NCBI RefSeq assembly: GCF_026013965.1
Contig: NZ_CP110341.1
Location: forward strand, 3,348,001-3,412,000
Direction: 5' to 3'
DNA from: Brevibacterium sp. JSBI002
Lineage (GTDB): Bacteria > Actinomycetota > Actinomycetes > Actinomycetales > Brevibacteriaceae
Length of the DNA: 64,000 nt
The position numbers were made by a program, and so were the translations under genes. Positions 51,450 through 58,939 of this stretch are shown piece after piece. The notes below the pieces were generated by a model. The model saw only the letters and a program-made list of their open reading frames with translations, did not search any database and had not been told where the DNA came from. The first letter of the stretch is position 1; each line of letters starts with the position of its first letter.

Positions 51450-52595
51450 ATGGATCTTGAACTCAACGACATTCAGCAAGAACTCGCCAGCACACTGAAC
51501 AAGTACCTGCGCAGCGAGTACGACATCGCAAAGCGCGAAGAGATACTTCGCAGCGACGAGGGCATCTCCCGCGAGAAATGGCAGGCCTTCGCCGAGATGG
51601 GTCTGCTCGGACTTGCGATCCCCGAGTCCTACGGCGGCGCGGACATGACCTTCAACGAGGTGGCCGTGGTCGCCGAGGCGTTCGGTCGCTCACTCGTCCT
51701 CGAACCGTTCCTGGCTACCGCAGTCCTCGGTGCCAATGCCGTTCTGCTCGGCGGCAGCGAGGAGCAGAAGCAGGCCATCCTGCCCGGTGTGGCAGAGGGC
51801 CAGACCTTCCTCGCTCTCGCAGCGCTCGAGCCCGGACTGCGCTACGCGGTCGACGCTCCGCAGACTCAGGTCTCCGGTGCAGACGGCAGCTTCACCCTCA
51901 CCGGTGAGAAGAACAACGTGCTCGGCGGAGACGTCGCCGATCACTTCATCGTCACCGCCACGCAGAACGGCGAACTCGGCCTCTACCTCGTCGCCGCCGA
52001 TGCCGAAGGTCTGACTCGTGTGGCTCAGCGCCAGGCCGATGGCCTGGGCAGCGCGAACCTCAAGCTCGAGGGTGTCGCCGCCCAGCGCCTCGACGCCGCC
52101 GATGCCAACGCCGTGCTGTCCGAAGTCCTCGACCTGGGCAACGCCGCAATCATGGCTGAGGCCGTCGGTGCGCTCGAAGCCTCGCTGACGATGACTGCCG
52201 AGTACCTGAAGACCCGTGAGCAGTTCGGTGCACCGATCGGTGCGAACCAGGCTCTGCAGCACCGCGCCGCCGACCTCTACGCCGAACTCGAGTACGCGCG
52301 CAGCATGGCTCTGTACTCTCGCCTGGCCGTGACCTCCGAGGTTCCCGGTGCCGAGAAGGACCGCCACCGCGACGTCATCGCCGCGAAGATCATCGTCGAC
52401 CGGGCTGCCCGCAACATCAGCCAGGAGTCGATCCAGATGCACGGCGGCATCGGCATGACCATGGAATACCCCATCGGTCACTACGCCAAGCGCCTGACGG
52501 TCATGACCCGCACCTTCGACGACTCGGATTCGCTGACCGCGGAGCTCGCCGAACTCGGCGGACTCATCGAACCCCACGCCGCCGACCTCAGCTGA
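51450..52595 (+). CDS. Acyl-CoA dehydrogenase, subunit/paralogue 2
   Basis: A 381-residue acyl-CoA dehydrogenase fold. AFAEMGLLGLAIPESYGGADM, NEVAVVAEAFGRSLVLEPF and the C-terminal FAD motif ESIQMHGGIGMTMEYPIGHYAKRL are clear. The strand that in paralogue 1 reads FSEPNAGSD is here ALEPGLRYAVD, so substrate or FAD contacts differ. This is the pattern seen in the non-equivalent partner of heteromeric enzymes. ATG 51450 has AAGAAGGAC ahead. It is cotranscribed with paralogue 1 and followed by a very strong hairpin (52698-52741). Confidence 0.93.
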   Translation: MDLELNDIQQELASTLNKYLRSEYDIAKREEILRSDEGISREKWQAFAEMGLLGLAIPESYGGADMTFNEVAVVAEAFGRSLVLEPFLATAVLGANAVLLGGSEEQKQAILPGVAEGQTFLALAALEPGLRYAVDAPQTQVSGADGSFTLTGEKNNVLGGDVADHFIVTATQNGELGLYLVAADAEGLTRVAQRQADGLGSANLKLEGVAAQRLDAADANAVLSEVLDLGNAAIMAEAVGALEASLTMTAEYLKTREQFGAPIGANQALQHRAADLYAELEYARSMALYSRLAVTSEVPGAEKDRHRDVIAAKIIVDRAARNISQESIQMHGGIGMTMEYPIGHYAKRLTVMTRTFDDSDSLTAELAELGGLIEPHAADLS

Positions 52596-52697
52596 GGCAG
52601 CGGCACTTCAGCGCCGCACGTTCGACCCCGAGCGTGCGGCGCTGCGTCGTCGGGGCCTATCAACGCCCACCGAGGCGGCCGGATCCCGGCAGCACGG

Positions 52698-52741
52698 AAG
52701 CGCCGAGGCGGCACGATCATCGTCGTGCCGCCTCGGCGCTT
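52698..52741 (+). terminator. Terminator of the acyl-CoA dehydrogenase operon
   Basis: Perfect 19-bp arms (52698-52716 and 52723-52741) surround the loop TCATCG. The arms contain GCCGAGGCGG and its complement. The hairpin ends in CTTCTTCG. Confidence 0.88.
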
Positions 52742-52811
52742 CTTCGTCTCAGTATGCCGCTCGGCAACCTCCGTGACGGCGACGGGCTCCACTGCACTCG
52801 GGCAGAGTTGG

Positions 52812-52871
52812 ATTGTTGGGGCGATCCGCGGCGATCTGAGCGCGGATAACACCGTGGATCGACCCAACAAT
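52812..52871. repeat. Long inverted repeat, possible small RNA or element remnant
   Basis: Outer arms of 16 bases (ATTGTTGGGGCGATCC at 52812 and GGATCGACCCAACAAT at 52856) match with one mismatch. An inner pair ATCCGCG (52824) / CGCGGAT (52841) nests within. It is not next to a stop codon, so it is not an obvious terminator. Confidence 0.5.
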
Positions 52872-53002
52872 GCCGTCAACCGCACGTGCGCAAGGAGGAC
52901 AGAGCCTCCTCGGCGAGACCACGGCCTCCTGCACGAGGAGGACGGGACTTCCTCAAGGGGACCAGGTCCTCCGTTGCGAGGCCTCAGCCGCCGGCAGCGA
53001 GC

Positions 53003-53632
53003 TCAGCTCACGGGCTGGTCGTAGACGTGGCGGCGGATCCAGGAGTGCATGGTGATCGCGGCGGCGGCTGCGGCGTTCATCGACCGCGTCGACCCGTACT
53101 GCGCGATCGAGAGCACGTCCCGGCTCGCCTGATGCGCTTCCTCGCTCAGTCCCGGCCCTTCCTGCCCGAACAGCAGCAGGCAGCGCCGAGGCAGGTCGTA
53201 GGTCTCCAGCGGCACGGAGTCCGGGAAGTTGTCGATGCCCAGCAGCGGTACGTCGTTCTCGGCGCACCAGCTGAGCAGGTCGTCCACACTCGGATGGTGG
53301 ATGACGTGCTGGTACTTGTCGGTGACCATCGCTCCGCGCCGGTTCCAGCGGCGTTTGCCGACGATGTGCACGGCGGCGGCGTTGAAGGCGTTGGCGGTGC
53401 GCACGACCGAACCGATGTTGAGATCGTGCTGCCAGTTCTCGACTCCGACGTGGAAGTCGTGCCGCGAATCATCGAGATCGGCCACGATCGCATCGTGCTT
53501 CCAATACCGATACTTGTCGACGACATTGCGCCGATCGCCCTCGGCCAGCAGCTCCGGATCGAAGTGCTCGCCCACAGGCCAGGGGCCGGTCCACGGACCG
53601 ACCCCCACCTGCGGTTCAGCGCTTTCGGTCAC
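53003..53632 (-). CDS. TrmH/SpoU family RNA 2'-O-methyltransferase
   Basis: A 209-residue SPOUT enzyme that methylates a ribose 2'-OH of tRNA or rRNA with S-adenosylmethionine. The three SpoU motifs are present: ENWQHDLNIGSVVRTANAF, RCLLLFGQEGPGLS and SIAQYGSTRSMNAAAAAAI. The knot-forming C-terminus is intact. There is no N-terminal substrate-binding domain beyond about 55 residues. Its start overlaps the stop of the ABC-2 permease gene by 4 bases, so it is made with the transporter; I see no functional link. The target base is unknown. Confidence 0.93.
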   Translation of the reverse strand: MTESAEPQVGVGPWTGPWPVGEHFDPELLAEGDRRNVVDKYRYWKHDAIVADLDDSRHDFHVGVENWQHDLNIGSVVRTANAFNAAAVHIVGKRRWNRRGAMVTDKYQHVIHHPSVDDLLSWCAENDVPLLGIDNFPDSVPLETYDLPRRCLLLFGQEGPGLSEEAHQASRDVLSIAQYGSTRSMNAAAAAAITMHSWIRRHVYDQPVS

Positions 53633-55278
53633 TTGTCGTCGCGGGAATCATCCGCCGACTTCTCGTCCTTTTCGTCTTTCCCGCCGGACTTCACGTCTGA
53701 CTTATTCGTGCCGGATTCCTTCGCCGAGGCGGCCGCCGACTTCTCGTCGTCTGCGGCGTCCGAATCGGCATCATCCGCATCATCGGCGCTCGAGTCCGAC
53801 TTCGCAGATCCCTTCGCCGAGGTGGCGGCACCGACCTTCTGCGCGCGCTTGCTCATCTTCACGGTCTTGCCGCCGCGTCCGCCTCCGGACAGCACCGAGC
53901 GCACGTACGCGCCCGAGGCCAGAGCATGGAGGATGACGGCGAGGACCAGAGCGATGCCGGCGGCGACGAGGCCCTCCCACCACTCGGCCTGTCCGGCGAA
54001 GGAGCGGCCGGCGATGCCCAGCGGCGAGGTGAACGGCGTCCACGACAGCACCTTCGCGACGGTGCCCGAGGGTCCGATGAGGACCGGAGCGAAGAAGCCC
54101 GCCACGGTGATGACGCCGATGATCGTGAGGAAGGTGGCGCGAGCCTTGGAGCCGACGACGGTCGAAGCCCAGACGAGCAGCGCGAACACCGACCAGGCGG
54201 TGAGCAGCAGGGCCAGCGCGAACCAGCCGAGGCCCGGCAGCATGGCGAACGCCAGAGACGTCTTGCCCGACAGCGAGAGTCCGAGCTCGGTGATGACGGC
54301 TGCTGCGACGAGGTGGACGATGACCAGGGTCAGCATGCCCGTGATCCGACCCGAGGCCGAGGCGCGAGGCGGGATCGTGGCTGCGATGATCTCGGTGATC
54401 CGGTTGCGCTTCTCCAAGCGCAGGTTCTGATACAGCGCAGTCCCCAGAGTGGCGACGACGAGCAGCGACAGCGCGACCATCCCCCACAGCAGCGGGGTGG
54501 CCACGGCACCGTCGACGGCCGGGGTCTCGAGCAGCGTCGCCTCGGTCTTCGGCGCAAGCTTCTCGAGCAGGGCATCGGGCTGCTTGTCGAGGGCGATGAT
54601 CGTCGGCTGTCCCTGACCGCTCGGGTCCTGGATGAATGCGGCGTCGACTTTGCCCTCACGCACGAGCTTCTCGGCGGCGGGGGCGTCCTTGGCGTCGGTG
54701 ATCTTCACACCCAGCTGCTGTTCGTACATCGCCGCCTGCTCGCCGACTCCGACCATCGCCATGGTCGGGGTGCCCGAGTCCTTCTGCACGTCGGCGACGA
54801 TTCCGGAGATGATCGCGGCCAGCACGCCGAGGATGATCACGGCGGCCGTGACCAGGAAGTAGGGGCTGCGCATGGCCGTGGTGGACTCACGGTTCGAGAC
54901 GAGCCATGCGGCCTGACGGTTGCCGACATCGACGAATTCCGAGACCAGTCCGGTCTCCGGCAGCTCGTCGGGATCGGGGGTGTCCTCGGCGAGTTCGAAG
55001 GGAACGTCGTCGAGGCCGGCGGTGGCGCCGGACTCGACCGTTTCCTTCGCAGCTGGAGCCTTCGCGTCGGTGTCCTTCTTCGCCGAGGCGGCCGACCCCT
55101 TGCTCGCCTCGGCGGCGGTCGCCTCGTCGTCCGAGTCGCCCTCCTCGGCGGTGGTCTCGTCTTCGATCACATCGTCGTCGACGGGCACACCGAGGTCGTC
55201 GATGCCTTCGCCGGCCGTGCCCTTGGACACGAGCGGTTCCGGGGACTCGTCATTCGCACCATTGTCTTTGCGCGCCAT
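53629..55278 (-). CDS. ABC-2 type transporter permease with long acidic tails
   Basis: A 549-residue membrane protein of the NatB/ABC-2 type. A low-complexity, acidic and Ala-rich N-terminal tail of about 110 residues precedes AWLVSNRESTTAMRSPYFLV and the first span. A large extracytoplasmic domain (about 155-255) follows, then five more spans (LLWGMVALSLLVVATLGTALYQ; later NRITEIIAATIPPRAS, the conserved ABC-2 coupling stretch). The C-terminal tail of about 90 residues is rich in Asp, Ser, Lys and Ala. It forms an operon with the upstream ATPase and the downstream TrmH gene. Substrate unknown; NatAB-like sodium or drug export is possible. Confidence 0.9.
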   Translation of the reverse strand: MARKDNGANDESPEPLVSKGTAGEGIDDLGVPVDDDVIEDETTAEEGDSDDEATAAEASKGSAASAKKDTDAKAPAAKETVESGATAGLDDVPFELAEDTPDPDELPETGLVSEFVDVGNRQAAWLVSNRESTTAMRSPYFLVTAAVIILGVLAAIISGIVADVQKDSGTPTMAMVGVGEQAAMYEQQLGVKITDAKDAPAAEKLVREGKVDAAFIQDPSGQGQPTIIALDKQPDALLEKLAPKTEATLLETPAVDGAVATPLLWGMVALSLLVVATLGTALYQNLRLEKRNRITEIIAATIPPRASASGRITGMLTLVIVHLVAAAVITELGLSLSGKTSLAFAMLPGLGWFALALLLTAWSVFALLVWASTVVGSKARATFLTIIGVITVAGFFAPVLIGPSGTVAKVLSWTPFTSPLGIAGRSFAGQAEWWEGLVAAGIALVLAVILHALASGAYVRSVLSGGGRGGKTVKMSKRAQKVGAATSAKGSAKSDSSADDADDADSDAADDEKSAAASAKESGTNKSDVKSGGKDEKDEKSADDSRDDK

Positions 55279-56159
55279 TACAGAGCCTCCTTGTACTGCT
55301 CGGCCAGTGTCGGGCGGACACTTTCGAAGTTCTTCACATTCTTCAGCTCGGCCACGGCAGCCGCGGCTGACTTCGCATCTTTCGCGCGGAAGCTCACCGC
55401 AGAGCCCTCGCGTCCGGCGGTCTTCACATCGCTGATTCCCGTTCGGGATTTCAGCGCCGAGGCGGCCGCCTCGGTGTTCGTAGACTCGACGCGGTAGTGC
55501 GGGTCACCGAGCAGCTTCTCGACGCTGCCCGAGGCCGTCACCTTCCCCTGGTTCAGGATGACAACGTCATCGGCGAACGTCTGTGCGGCCTCCCAGTCGT
55601 CGGTGGCCAGGATGACAGGCACTCCCGAGGATGCATGGGCCCGCAGCAGGGACGTGACCAGGCGCAGCGAGGCGGCGTCGAGGCCGGCGAAGGCATCGTC
55701 GATGACGACGACGTCCGGGTCGGCGGCCAGGGTCGCGGCGATGTCGACGCGGGCGATCTCGGCCCCGGAGAGGTTCTTCAACGGTGCGTAGCCGCGGTCG
55801 GCGAGCTCGAGGTGGCCGAGCAGGGTCAGCGCATTCCGTTCGGCCGCGCCCAGGGTGATCCCGTGCAGGCGGGCGAGGTAGACGATCTGGTCGAGCACGC
55901 GCATGTTCGGGTATCCGCCGCGTTCCGCGGGCAGATAGCCGAAGTTCTGCCGGTCGCCGAAGTCGAGTTCGAAGTCCTCGAGTTCGATGGTGCCCTCATC
56001 AGCGGCGATGAGGCCCATGATGATGCGCACCAGTTCGGTGCGGCCCGCCGAGCGGGTTCCCACGATTGCGGTGATCCGGCCCGCCTCGGCGGTGAAACTC
56101 ACCTCGTCCAGATATGTCCGCTTCCCTTTGCGGAGGGAAACCTCTTTCAGTGTGAGCAC
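55278..56159 (-). CDS. ABC transporter ATP-binding protein with degenerate catalytic motifs
   Basis: A 293-residue ABC ATPase that partners the ABC-2 permease. Its core motifs are altered. Walker A reads VGTRSAGRTEL, with Arg for the invariant Lys. The Walker B end reads VVVIDDAFAGLD, with Asp for the catalytic Glu. The H-loop reads ILATDDWEAA, with Asp for His. The signature is near normal (LKNLSGAEIARVDIAATL). It may bind ATP with little hydrolysis. GTG 56159 has AAGGATG ahead. An inverted repeat at 56209-56234 lies in its promoter region. The stop overlaps the permease start by one base. Confidence 0.9.
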   Translation of the reverse strand: MLTLKEVSLRKGKRTYLDEVSFTAEAGRITAIVGTRSAGRTELVRIIMGLIAADEGTIELEDFELDFGDRQNFGYLPAERGGYPNMRVLDQIVYLARLHGITLGAAERNALTLLGHLELADRGYAPLKNLSGAEIARVDIAATLAADPDVVVIDDAFAGLDAASLRLVTSLLRAHASSGVPVILATDDWEAAQTFADDVVILNQGKVTASGSVEKLLGDPHYRVESTNTEAAASALKSRTGISDVKTAGREGSAVSFRAKDAKSAAAAVAELKNVKNFESVRPTLAEQYKEAL

Positions 56160-56208
56160 GCGTCATCCTTTACATCAAACAGTTCTTGGGGAGTGTCTCA
56201 TCTATCGT

Positions 56209-56234
56209 GTTGAAATAAGAGACTTGTTTCAAAC
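56209..56234 (-). promoter_or_regulatory. Candidate operator upstream of the ABC ATPase operon
   Basis: GTTGAAATAAG and CTTGTTTCAAAC form an imperfect inverted repeat around AGA, 50 bases upstream of the GTG start. Its size and shape suit a dimeric repressor. No regulator gene lies next to it. Confidence 0.45.
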
Positions 56235-56318
56235 CACGTCCTCGATTTCGACAGAATTGCCAGTCGAGTCCCAGGTCGTGATCGGTGAGCCGAGTTCGCC
56301 GAGGCGGCACGGTTTCGC

Positions 56319-56337
56319 CCCGCCTCGCCGAGGCGGG
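56319..56337 (-). terminator. pyrE terminator
   Basis: CCCGCCTC-GCC-GAGGCGGG is a perfect 8-bp hairpin directly after the pyrE stop at 56340. A further GCCGAGGCGG copy at 56298-56307 can pair with it in an alternative fold. Confidence 0.7.
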
Positions 56338-56339
56338 TC

Positions 56340-56906
56340 TCAGTCGAGTCCGAGATCCGCGGTCGTCAGCGCGGTCAGGTACGGAATTCCCGTGGCTTCG
56401 ACCCGTTCCTTGGCGCCGGTGTCGCGGTCCATGACCACGGCCACGGCGACCACCTCGGCGCCGGCTTCCCTGAGTGCTTCGACGGCGGTGAGCACGGACC
56501 CGCCCGTCGTCGAGGTGTCTTCGACGGCGACGACGCGCTTGCCTTTGACATCGGGGCCTTCGACGCGACGGGACATTCCGTGCTTCTTCGCCTGCTTGCG
56601 CACGACAAAGGAGTCGATCGGGGTGCCCCGGACCACGGAGCGGTGCATGACCGCTGTGCCGACGGGATCGGCGCCCATGGTCAGGCCGCCGACGGCGTCG
56701 ACCTTGTCCAGCAGGCCGTGGGAGTCGAGCAGATCGAGCACCACGTCACCGATGAGCGGAGCCGAACGATGATCGAGGGTGACCCGACGCAGATCGAGGT
56801 AGTAGTCGGCCTCCTTGCCGGAGGAGAGGGTCACCCTGCCGCGCACCACGGCGAGTTCGTCGATGAGGTCGAGCAGTTGTCGGCGAGTGTCAGTGCTGTC
56901 GGTCAT
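56340..56906 (-). CDS. pyrE: Orotate phosphoribosyltransferase
   Basis: A 188-residue type I phosphoribosyltransferase of de novo UMP synthesis that makes orotidine 5'-phosphate from orotate and PRPP. The PRPP motif is RVVAVEDTSTTGGS (about 117-130). The catalytic loop is VRKQAKKHGMSRRVEG, and SSGKEADYYLDLRR near the start is the family dimer and orotate contact. It is monocistronic and at standard length. The ATG at 56906 has GGAG ahead, and TAGACT lies seven bases upstream, so either a leaderless or a very short leader transcript is possible. Confidence 0.97.
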   Translation of the reverse strand: MTDSTDTRRQLLDLIDELAVVRGRVTLSSGKEADYYLDLRRVTLDHRSAPLIGDVVLDLLDSHGLLDKVDAVGGLTMGADPVGTAVMHRSVVRGTPIDSFVVRKQAKKHGMSRRVEGPDVKGKRVVAVEDTSTTGGSVLTAVEALREAGAEVVAVAVVMDRDTGAKERVEATGIPYLTALTTADLGLD

Positions 56907-57137
56907 GGTCTCCAGTCTAATGCGCGGGTTTCGGGCGACCGTTCAGCGCCGTCTCAGCGACGGCGGCGGATGCGGACGTGACAGACGGCACAGATCTGGA
57001 GCGTGAGGATTTCGTCGCGCCTGCTCCTGTACCGACGCTATAAAGAATCAACACACCTTTCGACTCTCGACTACAGTGAGTTGTAGAATGTCAACAACAC
57101 CGCGCAACCCAGCCGGTCAAGTGCTTTCAGGAAGGAC

Positions 57138-57419
57138 GTGAGCAACATGGGTTTCATCGCATATCTCATCCTCGGACTCATCGCCGGAGCCATCGCTAAG
57201 GCGATCCTGCCCGGCAAACAGGGCGGCGGCTTCTTCGCCACACTGATCCTCGGCGTGATCGGAGCCATGCTGGGCGGCTGGCTCGGCGGCATGATCTTCG
57301 GCGCCCAGATGGACAAGTTCTTCTCACTGTCGTCGTGGCTCTGCGCGATCGGCGGCTCGCTTATCGTGCTCATCGTCTGGGGTCTCATCACCGGACGTTC
57401 GAAGAGCAAGGCCGACTGA
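57138..57419 (+). CDS. GlsB/YeaQ/YmgE family stress-response membrane protein
   Basis: A 93-residue membrane protein of the transglycosylase-associated family. It has three spans with Gly zippers: MGFIAYLILGLIAGAIAKAI, GGGFFATLILGVIGAMLGGW, and SLIVLIVWGLITG. The family motif LPGKQGGG links spans 1 and 2. These proteins are induced by stress and are often encoded with Asp23/Gls24; their molecular role is not settled. GTG 57138 follows AGGAAGGAC closely, and ATG 57147 is an alternative start. TAGAAT near 57084-57089 could be its -10 box. It is followed by a strong bidirectional terminator. Confidence 0.9.
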   Translation: MSNMGFIAYLILGLIAGAIAKAILPGKQGGGFFATLILGVIGAMLGGWLGGMIFGAQMDKFFSLSSWLCAIGGSLIVLIVWGLITGRSKSKAD

Positions 57420-57428
57420 CCCGTCGGC

Positions 57429-57494
57429 AACGGCACAGAAAAAGGTGGATAGCCCAGGTTCAAACATGGGCTACCCACCTTTTTCTGTGCCGTT
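57429..57494. terminator. Strong bidirectional terminator with 28-bp stem
   Basis: Arms 57429-57456 and 57467-57494 pair with a single mismatch around a 10-base loop. The stem includes AAAAAGG/CCTTTTT, which gives a U-run in both directions. It separates the glsB-type gene from the small convergent ORF. Confidence 0.9.
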
Positions 57495-57667
57495 CACGTG
57501 CTGCGGCGCATCACCCGTGCGGCCGCATTGGCGATCATGTCGCGCAGCCCCGGCGCCAGGCCGGTGACCCCGTCGACTCCGGTGACGGATTCGGTCAGGC
57601 GAGCCGAGACCGCCGCCTCGTCGAATCCGCGGACGGTCTCGTTCTCAGCCATCGGCTTCTCAGCCAT
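57494..57667 (-). CDS. Small hypothetical protein, weakly Asp23-like
   Basis: A 57-residue ORF with an excellent ribosome site (AGGAGG seven bases before ATG 57667). It reads MAEKPMAENETVRGFDEAAV, then SARLTESVTGVDGVTGLAP and a basic helix RDMIANAAARVMRRST. The TGVDGVTGLAP stretch recalls the N-terminal 'GV-x-GL' segment of Asp23/Gls24 proteins, and a GlsB-type gene lies next to it, but the match is short. It overlaps, in another frame, a possible Asp23 C-terminal remnant just upstream. It could alternatively be an independent small stress protein. Confidence 0.5.
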   Translation of the reverse strand: MAEKPMAENETVRGFDEAAVSARLTESVTGVDGVTGLAPGLRDMIANAAARVMRRST

Positions 57668-58162
57668 CGGCGGCCTCCTCGTCGACGAATACGTCCTCGA
57701 CGGTGACGTCGATCCGCAGTGCGGGCGGTCGCCGCCGACCTCGAATCCACCGAAGGGGTCTCGGCTGCCCAGGTGATCCTGCGGGGCACCGCGCGGAGCC
57801 CGGAGCCGCTTCACTTCGGACCCGCTGGTGCAGTCCTCACGTCGGCGGCTGCGAAGAACGGCTGTGAATGACAAGAACCCCGGGGCGCGTAATCGCGACA
57901 TCCCGGGGTCCTCGCAGCACTCCCCTCGAGTACCCGGACGCATCCCCATACGTCCGTTATGTCCACCCGATCCCCACCGGGCGAACACATTAATTTGACC
58001 ACACTTTCGTGTCGCTTGTAAAGAATCTCACGCTCCGTCTTGAATCCTGTCGGGCTCTATAGCATAGAAGCGATCAGAATAAAACCCCTGGTCACAGGCC
58101 CAGCTCCAGGTAGTTCAATCCTCAACTCAGATGTGACGCTCCTGCCGAAAATTGCATATAGG
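57668..58162. other. 495-base region with possible Asp23 remnant, hairpins and AT-rich DNA
   Basis: The minus strand upstream of the small ORF encodes RIDVTVEDVFVDEEAADG-stop in one frame (57665 to about 57720), resembling the end of Asp23/Gls24 proteins but without the rest of the gene. A 50-codon plus frame (GTG 57719) also has good codon use; I call neither. A hairpin ACCCCGGG/CCCGGGGT with inner CGCG-TAAT-CGCG lies at 57877-57909. An AT-rich stretch (57990-58160) holds TTGACC with TAAAGA 18 bases on. Confidence 0.4.
57877..57909. terminator. Hairpin of uncertain transcript
   Basis: 8-bp GC arms with a nested CGCG/CGCG pair. It lies about 200 bases upstream of the small minus-strand ORF and belongs to no called gene. 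Confidence 0.4.
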
Positions 58163-58169
58163 TCACATC
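58130..58169 (-). terminator. Inverted repeat at the end of the SDR gene
   Basis: GATGTGAC (58130-58137) and GTCACATC (58162-58169) are exact reverse complements that straddle the SDR stop at 58163. The loop is 24 bases and AT-rich. It may be a weak terminator. Confidence 0.35.
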
Positions 58170-58939
58170 CCACGGGTGCGGGCGAAGGAGAATCCGGTCG
58201 ACCCCCAGCGCATGAGCGGGCGCGGCACCACCGGAGCGACGAGCGCGGCCAGACGGTATCCCCACCCCGGCACCGAGACGACCTTGCCCGCCCGCGCATC
58301 ACGCAGCGATTCCCGCACCACCTGATCGACGCTGAGCCAGATCAGGCCGGGCCCCGGACGCTCCACGCCGAGGCGGCTGTGGAATTCCGTCCGGATGAAA
58401 CCGGGCAGAACGGCGGTGACCGTAACCGGGCTGCCTCTGAGTTCCCCGGCGAGCGCCTCGGTGAAGACCAGAGTCGACGCCTTCGAAGCGGCGTACTGTC
58501 CCATTGTCGTCACCGCCGCCAGCGAGGAGACATTGATGATGCCTCCGCGACCGCGGGCCCGCATGCGCCGAGCCGCCGCCAGCGACAGCTCCCTCACCGC
58601 CCCGGCGAGCACCCGATCGAGCGCATCGAGCTCGGCAGCGTCGGTATCCAGCAACGTCCCTGGCAGACCGAAGCCGGCGTTGTTGATGAGCACGTCGATC
58701 GGCTGCGTTTCGATGATCTCGTTGACCGCGTCGATACCGTCACGGGTCGACAGGTCGGCCACGGCCGCCTCGGCGTGGATGTTCTGCGTGGTTCGCAGCT
58801 GCGCAGCCAAGCTCTCCAACCGGGCCTCATCCCGGGCGACGAGGACGAGGTCGTAGCCCTCGGCGGCCAGGGTGCGGGCATAGCCGCGTCCCAGCCCGGA
58901 GCTCGCTCCGGTGATGAGGGCACGCGGCCGCGGACTCAT
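58163..58939 (-). CDS. Short-chain dehydrogenase/reductase
   Basis: A 258-residue classical SDR: cofactor loop ALITGASSGLGRGYA (about 7-21), NNAG motif VLINNAGFG, active Ser in INVSSLAAVT and YxxxK in QYAASKAS. Arg residues after strand 2 (VARDEARLE) favour NADPH. The C-terminal part (GWGYRLAALVAPVVPRPLMRW) resembles the dehydrogenases often linked to fatty acyl or ketone metabolism. It overlaps the thioesterase gene by 4 bases (58936-58939) and so shares its transcript. The substrate is not determined. Confidence 0.93.
   Translation of the reverse strand: MSPRPRALITGASSGLGRGYARTLAAEGYDLVLVARDEARLESLAAQLRTTQNIHAEAAVADLSTRDGIDAVNEIIETQPIDVLINNAGFGLPGTLLDTDAAELDALDRVLAGAVRELSLAAARRMRARGRGGIINVSSLAAVTTMGQYAASKASTLVFTEALAGELRGSPVTVTAVLPGFIRTEFHSRLGVERPGPGLIWLSVDQVVRESLRDARAGKVVSVPGWGYRLAALVAPVVPRPLMRWGSTGFSFARTRGM

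Larger units (their letters stand above)
52596..53002. other. 407-base gene-free region with two strong inverted repeats
   Basis: The region lies between the convergent acyl-CoA dehydrogenase operon and the TrmH gene. It contains the terminator at 52698-52741, a second inverted repeat at 52812-52871 and, up to 52990, a run of short GGAGGAC/GCCTCCT segments (about 52901-52975). No coding frame has support. Confidence 0.5.

Noticed and set aside
57429..57494. tRNA-like GGTTCAAAC between the glsB-type gene and the small ORF
   Set aside because: It is the loop of a 28-bp terminator hairpin, not a T-arm; no cloverleaf can be drawn.
57719..57871. A 50-codon plus-strand frame after the glsB-type gene
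   Set aside because: Codon use is good, but there is no convincing ribosome site and it conflicts with the minus-strand small ORF region; left uncalled.
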